Positions 60,549-64,000 of a stretch of 64,000 nucleotides of DNA are shown here, one piece after another (the stretch's first letter is position 1; the number at the start of each line of letters is the position of its first letter). Both the position numbers and the translations under genes were made by a program. The DNA is from Dyadobacter sp. (GTDB lineage Bacteria; Bacteroidota; Bacteroidia; Cytophagales; Spirosomataceae). The notes under the pieces were generated by a model. The model ran no database searches. It was not told the origin of the DNA and was given only the letters and a program-made list of their open reading frames with translations. The DNA lies in NCBI RefSeq assembly GCF_017744695.1, contig NZ_JAGIAS010000002.1, positions 744,001-808,000 on the forward strand, read 5' to 3'.

Positions 60549-63176
60549 CTACTCACTCCGCAAACTCCTCACCGGGTTCACAGTCGCAGCTCGGATCGAC
60601 TGAAAGCTGATCGTAAAAATGGCAATCAATACGGCGATCACCCCTGCCAGCACGAACATCCACCACTCGATGTCGATCTGGTAGGCGAAACCTTGCAGCC
60701 ATTGCTTCATAATGTACCAGGCTACCGGCGACGCCAATACGATGGCCATCACAACCAGTTTCAGAAAGTCTTTGGAAAGCAGCCCCACGATCCCCGCAAC
60801 CGAAGCCCCCAACACTTTACGGACGCCGATTTCCTTGGTTCGCTGTTCAGCAGTGAATGCGGCAAGACCAAATAGCCCCAGGCAAGAGATGAATATCGCC
60901 AGAAAGGCAAAATAGCCTGCCAGTTTACCCACAACCTGCTCACTCTGGTATTGGCGTGCGTATTCCTGGTCTGTAAATGCGTAGGTAAACGGCACATTGG
61001 GGTTAAGCTGCTTGCATATCCGCTCGATCGCAGCCAGCGTTTCAGGCGTTTTGCCCGCCTGAATGCGGATTATCACACTTCCTTGCGGCTCCCTTACCCC
61101 GAGGTAGGCGATGAGCGGGCGGATCGCCGTGTGCAGCGACTGAAAGTGGAAATCCTTTAAAACACCCACAATATGTATTTTCGATTTACCCCAATTAATT
61201 TCCCGGCCCACCGGATCTTTGAGGCCCATTACTTTGATCGCCGTTTCATTGACAATCACCCCGGACGAATCCGTAGGGAAGTCTTTCGAAAAATCGCGAC
61301 CGGCGGCCATTTTCAGGTTCATCGTTTTGGCAAAATCATAACCTACCCCCACCGGCGTAAACCGCACCAGTGCATTCGGGTCGCTGCCGGGCCAGGTAAT
61401 CCCTTCGGCACCGTTGCCGTTGGACGCCGGCGTGGCGGTCATATGCGACACCAGTTTAACACCCGCTACTTCCGTCAGTTGGGTTTTCAGTACCTCAAAT
61501 TTGCCGGACAGCTCGCCTTCAAGCGGAAAGTATGCCAGGTTTTCACGGTCAAAGCCCAGGTTTTTGTTTTGGACAAAACCAACCTGCCTGTAAATAATGA
61601 TCATTCCCACGATAAGAATCACCGACAATCCAAACTGAAAGACGACCAGCCCTTTCCGTACCCACACCGAGCTCGAATCGAATTTCAAAGCCCCTTTGAG
61701 AATGCGGACAGGATTGAGCGACGACAGGAATAATGCGGGGTAACTTCCCGCCAGCAGACCGGTCGTCACCAGCAGACCCGCTATAATGCCCCAGAACATT
61801 GGCGCTGCATAAGGCAATGCGATTTGCTTGCTTGTAAGGCTGTTGAATGCAGGCAATAGCAAGGCCACCAGCAACACGGCCAATATCGCCGAAAGCGTCG
61901 CTATCAGGAGTGCCTCGCCCATAAACTGTCCGGCGAGCATGGAGCGCATCGCGCCGACCACCTTCCTCACGCCTACCTCCTTGGCGCGGCGCGACGAGCG
62001 TGCGGTGGCGAGGTTCATGAAATTGATGCAGGCGATCAGCAGGATGAACACCGCGACGAAGCTAAACAGCTGCACGTATTCGATGCGCCCTCCGTCCATC
62101 TTCGCGTTTTTGATATTGCTGTTGAGATAATATTCATGAAAAGGCTGCATGGCAAGCTGGGTTTTGTAGGGCTTGCCGGCATCGCGGTTTGTCTTGTCGA
62201 GCAGATGTAGGATTTTGGCTTCCACTTTGGCAGGATCAGCATCTTTCCGCAGCTTGAAAAACGTCAGCGGGTCGGTGCTGCCCCAGTCTTTGGCCCAGCT
62301 ATTGTCGTCGGCATAGGCATTCCAGGTCATGAGGCAATCGAATTGCAGCGAGCTGTTGGCCCCAATGTTCTCAAAAACCGCCGATACGGTCATTTCCTTG
62401 CGGTTGTCATAGCGAATCGCTTTTCCGATGGCTGCTTCCGGACTTCCAAAAAACGCCTCAGCCATGTTGCGCGAAATGACGATATTGCCCTTATCGCGCA
62501 ATGCTCCTTCCGGAGTACCTTGCAGGAGTTTGTAACTAAACATTTTGAAGAAATCCGCACTTGCCCAGTTCGTCGCCTGCTTGTGTATTTTATCTCCGAC
62601 GGAAAAGGTCTGCTGGTTAGTCCACGAATACGGCGTACTCATCTCGATTTCCGGTACCGATTTTTTCAGTTCCTCGGCCAATAGCCCCGGCGTCCAGATC
62701 ACACCTTGTACCTTTCCACTGAAATACTCGCGCATGTAAATCCGGTACAGCTGGTCCTTGTTCGCATGAAAAGCATCGACGGCCCGTTCGTCACGGATCC
62801 AGAGCATGATCATGAGGCTGCAAGCCATCCCGAGCGCGAGGCCCAGGACATTAATGGCGGAAAACGTTTTGCTTTTGAGGAGGTTGCGGAATGCGATTTT
62901 GAAATAATTCTGGATCATGGCTGCGCTGAATGAATAGGTTTCGGAATAGTCGTTTGAGCGTTTCGGGCGCGCGAAGGGGCGCATGAGGCGAATAGCCGCG
63001 AGGGCATACTTGCGGTCGGCCGCAGGTTTACCCTGGCTTTCGCGCCAGTAGGCATACATTTCGAGCATATCTCCCTGCAATTCCTCGCGGGCATCCGGGT
63101 CCGACCAGCTCGCCAGCAGGCGGGTGGCCCACCGCGGCGGCCCTGCCGACCTGCCGGAGTGCGATTTCAGGTCCAT
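60549..63176 (-). CDS. FtsX/MacB-type ABC transporter permease with PadR-linked prefix domain
   Basis: 875 residues. Residues 1-85 form the cytoplasmic permease prefix (ARFKDPDAREELQGD-like ELQGDMLEMYAYWRESQGKP). After a first membrane helix (INVLGLALGMACSLMIMLWI) there is a large periplasmic MacB-like domain, three helices, a second MacB/FtsX half and the final helices ending IRAATVNPVRSLRSE. The duplicated layout (two FtsX domains, eight helices) is typical of Bacteroidota macrolide-export-like permeases. It is 1 bp after the PadR gene, and prefix-domain permeases are usually regulated by such PadR proteins. The ATPase is not encoded next to it. Confidence 0.92.
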   Translation of the reverse strand: MDLKSHSGRSAGPPRWATRLLASWSDPDAREELQGDMLEMYAYWRESQGKPAADRKYALAAIRLMRPFARPKRSNDYSETYSFSAAMIQNYFKIAFRNLLKSKTFSAINVLGLALGMACSLMIMLWIRDERAVDAFHANKDQLYRIYMREYFSGKVQGVIWTPGLLAEELKKSVPEIEMSTPYSWTNQQTFSVGDKIHKQATNWASADFFKMFSYKLLQGTPEGALRDKGNIVISRNMAEAFFGSPEAAIGKAIRYDNRKEMTVSAVFENIGANSSLQFDCLMTWNAYADDNSWAKDWGSTDPLTFFKLRKDADPAKVEAKILHLLDKTNRDAGKPYKTQLAMQPFHEYYLNSNIKNAKMDGGRIEYVQLFSFVAVFILLIACINFMNLATARSSRRAKEVGVRKVVGAMRSMLAGQFMGEALLIATLSAILAVLLVALLLPAFNSLTSKQIALPYAAPMFWGIIAGLLVTTGLLAGSYPALFLSSLNPVRILKGALKFDSSSVWVRKGLVVFQFGLSVILIVGMIIIYRQVGFVQNKNLGFDRENLAYFPLEGELSGKFEVLKTQLTEVAGVKLVSHMTATPASNGNGAEGITWPGSDPNALVRFTPVGVGYDFAKTMNLKMAAGRDFSKDFPTDSSGVIVNETAIKVMGLKDPVGREINWGKSKIHIVGVLKDFHFQSLHTAIRPLIAYLGVREPQGSVIIRIQAGKTPETLAAIERICKQLNPNVPFTYAFTDQEYARQYQSEQVVGKLAGYFAFLAIFISCLGLFGLAAFTAEQRTKEIGVRKVLGASVAGIVGLLSKDFLKLVVMAIVLASPVAWYIMKQWLQGFAYQIDIEWWMFVLAGVIAVLIAIFTISFQSIRAATVNPVRSLRSE

Positions 63177-63177
63177 A

Positions 63178-63516
63178 TCAATGGGTCATTAATTGAAGTG
63201 TATCAGGCGACATTGCGTTCCACAACGCCTCTCTTGCCTCTTTTGCTTCACGCAAGGCTTTGCGGCCGAATGCCGTCACACGGAAAAACCGTTTGCGACG
63301 ACCACCCCGCTCGGCAGTGGCCCCACCCATTTCGGACGACAGGAACCCTTTTTCTTCCAATCGCTGCAAGGTGGTATGCACCGTACTGAACCCGACGGCC
63401 CGGCCTGCCTTCTGGTCGAGCTCCTGCGCGACGGTCACGGCGTAAGCTTCATCGCCCAGCACCGCGACCGTCAGCAGGACGACTTCTTCCAGTTCTCCCA
63501 AAAATGTTCTTTTCAT
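63178..63516 (-). CDS. PadR-family transcriptional regulator
   Basis: 112 residues. The winged helix reads LGELEEVVLLTVAVLGDEAY, GFSTVHTTLQRLEEKGFLSS, then GGRRKRFFRVTAFGRKAL, the PadR signature of a helix-turn-helix followed by a basic wing. It is the short PadR form that regulates the prefix-type permease translated one base downstream. Its ligand is unknown; in this arrangement it usually represses the permease until a toxic compound appears. Confidence 0.93.
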   Translation of the reverse strand: MKRTFLGELEEVVLLTVAVLGDEAYAVTVAQELDQKAGRAVGFSTVHTTLQRLEEKGFLSSEMGGATAERGGRRKRFFRVTAFGRKALREAKEAREALWNAMSPDTLQLMTH

Positions 63517-63676
63517 GGCTGATCGTATTTATTCCGATAATGTCGGGCAAATGCCGTGCCAAATCCGGCAAGCCGCCCTGAGCCGTTCAAAAACAGGTTT
63601 TAAGGGACTAAAACGGCGAGTTGAATGTCCGATTCCGAACATCGGTGTAATCAAAGCGGACAAGTCGCAGATAGTG

Positions 63677-63708
63677 CTTGAAAACCGGTTATCAAACAGT
63701 TACATTTG
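63677..63708 (+). promoter_or_regulatory. Putative promoter of the membrane-anchored AraC-type gene
   Basis: TACATTTG (63701-63708) matches TAnnTTTG exactly, with CTTG (63677-63680) 20 bp upstream as a weak -33 element. The start codon is 22 bp further on. Confidence 0.5.
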
Positions 63709-63729
63709 GGATACAATCGCTTCTGTTTT

Positions 63730-64000
63730 ATGAATGTAGGTAAAGAGCTCCTGTTCTTTTTCAGCGTGGTGGGTGCGTTCAACGGCATTCTCCTGGGAAT
63801 ATTCCTGCTATTTTTCACGCAAAAGAAATACCTCGCCAACAACTTCCTGGCGGGTCTGCTGCTTGCCCTGGGCGCCCGGATCACGAAATCGGTTTTCCTG
63901 TATTTCGACCGGGGATTGCCGAAAATCTATTTGCAAATCGGCCTTTCAGCCTGCTTTTTCATCGGGCCGTTTTTGTACTATTTCGTACGCTCCGCGATAA
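63730..64000 (+). CDS. Membrane-anchored AraC-type regulator, N-terminal part
   Basis: The gene runs off the right edge; 90 codons are visible. From MNVGKELLFFFSVVGAFNGI it shows a hydrophobic helix (LLGIFLLFFTQ), a short loop, then LANNFLAGLLLALGARITKS, VFLYFDRGLPKIYLQIGLSA and FFIGPFLYYFVRSAI. This succession of three helices is the N-terminus of Bacteroidota seven-helix membrane regulators that end in an AraC helix-turn-helix. The DNA-binding part is outside the window, so the call is from the membrane part. A good promoter lies just upstream. Confidence 0.7.
   Translation, partial: MNVGKELLFFFSVVGAFNGILLGIFLLFFTQKKYLANNFLAGLLLALGARITKSVFLYFDRGLPKIYLQIGLSACFFIGPFLYYFVRSAI

Noticed and set aside
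63773..64000. Open frame at the right edge in another frame
   Set aside because: The frame starting at 63730 gives a coherent membrane-regulator N-terminus and has the promoter; the other frame has no meaning.

Overview
The window looks like a chromosomal segment of a Cytophagales bacterium (Bacteroidota), most like Dyadobacter or a close relative. Three complete SusC/SusD-type outer-membrane pairs, a Bacteroidota ECF sigma/FecR pair, many secreted lipoproteins and peptidases, LytTR signalling, AraC regulators and promoter-like TAnnTTTG elements all point that way. Genus is an inference from protein style, not a computed placement. I see no rRNA, tRNA, CRISPR array, prophage or complete insertion sequence.

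Layout. 1-2.1 kb: start of a CRTAC1/UnbV-like protein, a hypothetical protein, a decayed DinB gene and an AT-rich orphan resembling BECR-fold RNase toxins. 2.2-6.9 kb: an AraC regulator and a TonB receptor plus DUF4374 lipoprotein pair resembling the XusA/XusB xenosiderophore system, with a promoter and a palindrome upstream. 7.2-15.9 kb: ECF sigma, FecR anti-sigma, SusC with an STN domain and SusD, followed by a SASA-type esterase and a TIM-barrel isomerase/epimerase. 16-18.3 kb: two membrane proteins. 18.3-22.2 kb: a three-subunit molybdenum aldehyde oxidoreductase (PaoABC/YagTSR type). 22.2-34.2 kb: a glycan-use locus with TetR (divergent), SusC, SusD, a metallophosphoesterase, a GH110 alpha-1,3-galactosidase and a GH95 alpha-L-fucosidase. 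The two glycosidase genes are bracketed by clusters of palindromic REP-like repeats and 10-bp tandem arrays. 34.8-51 kb: a peptidase-rich region (S9, M24, M61, DUF885) that also holds a five-part ThuA/dehydrogenase/HEAT/LamG-like/cupredoxin lipoprotein beside a third SusC/SusD pair, and a compact DUF6934 two-gene cassette that looks like a toxin-antitoxin unit. 51-54.8 kb: a GT-C-like membrane protein with a small partner, a VOC protein, an HxlR regulator and an AraC gene cut short by an intergenic repeat. 55-60.4 kb: LytS/LytTR two-component pair, an AraC regulator, a cupin, an AHSA1 protein and a flavin-dependent oxidoreductase. 60.5-64 kb: a PadR/FtsX-like permease pair and the start of a membrane-anchored AraC-type regulator.

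How it works together. The window is dominated by capture of nutrients at the outer membrane: one probable iron-siderophore importer and three SusCD importers, each with a different control layout (ECF/FecR, a divergent TetR, none visible). The GH110 and GH95 enzymes would remove terminal alpha-1,3-galactose and alpha-fucose respectively, so their locus may handle fucosylated alpha-galactosides. The best candidates for undescribed biology are the DUF6934 cassette with its own promoter and palindrome, the modular repeats around the glycosidases, and the repeat that overlaps the stop codons of three genes.
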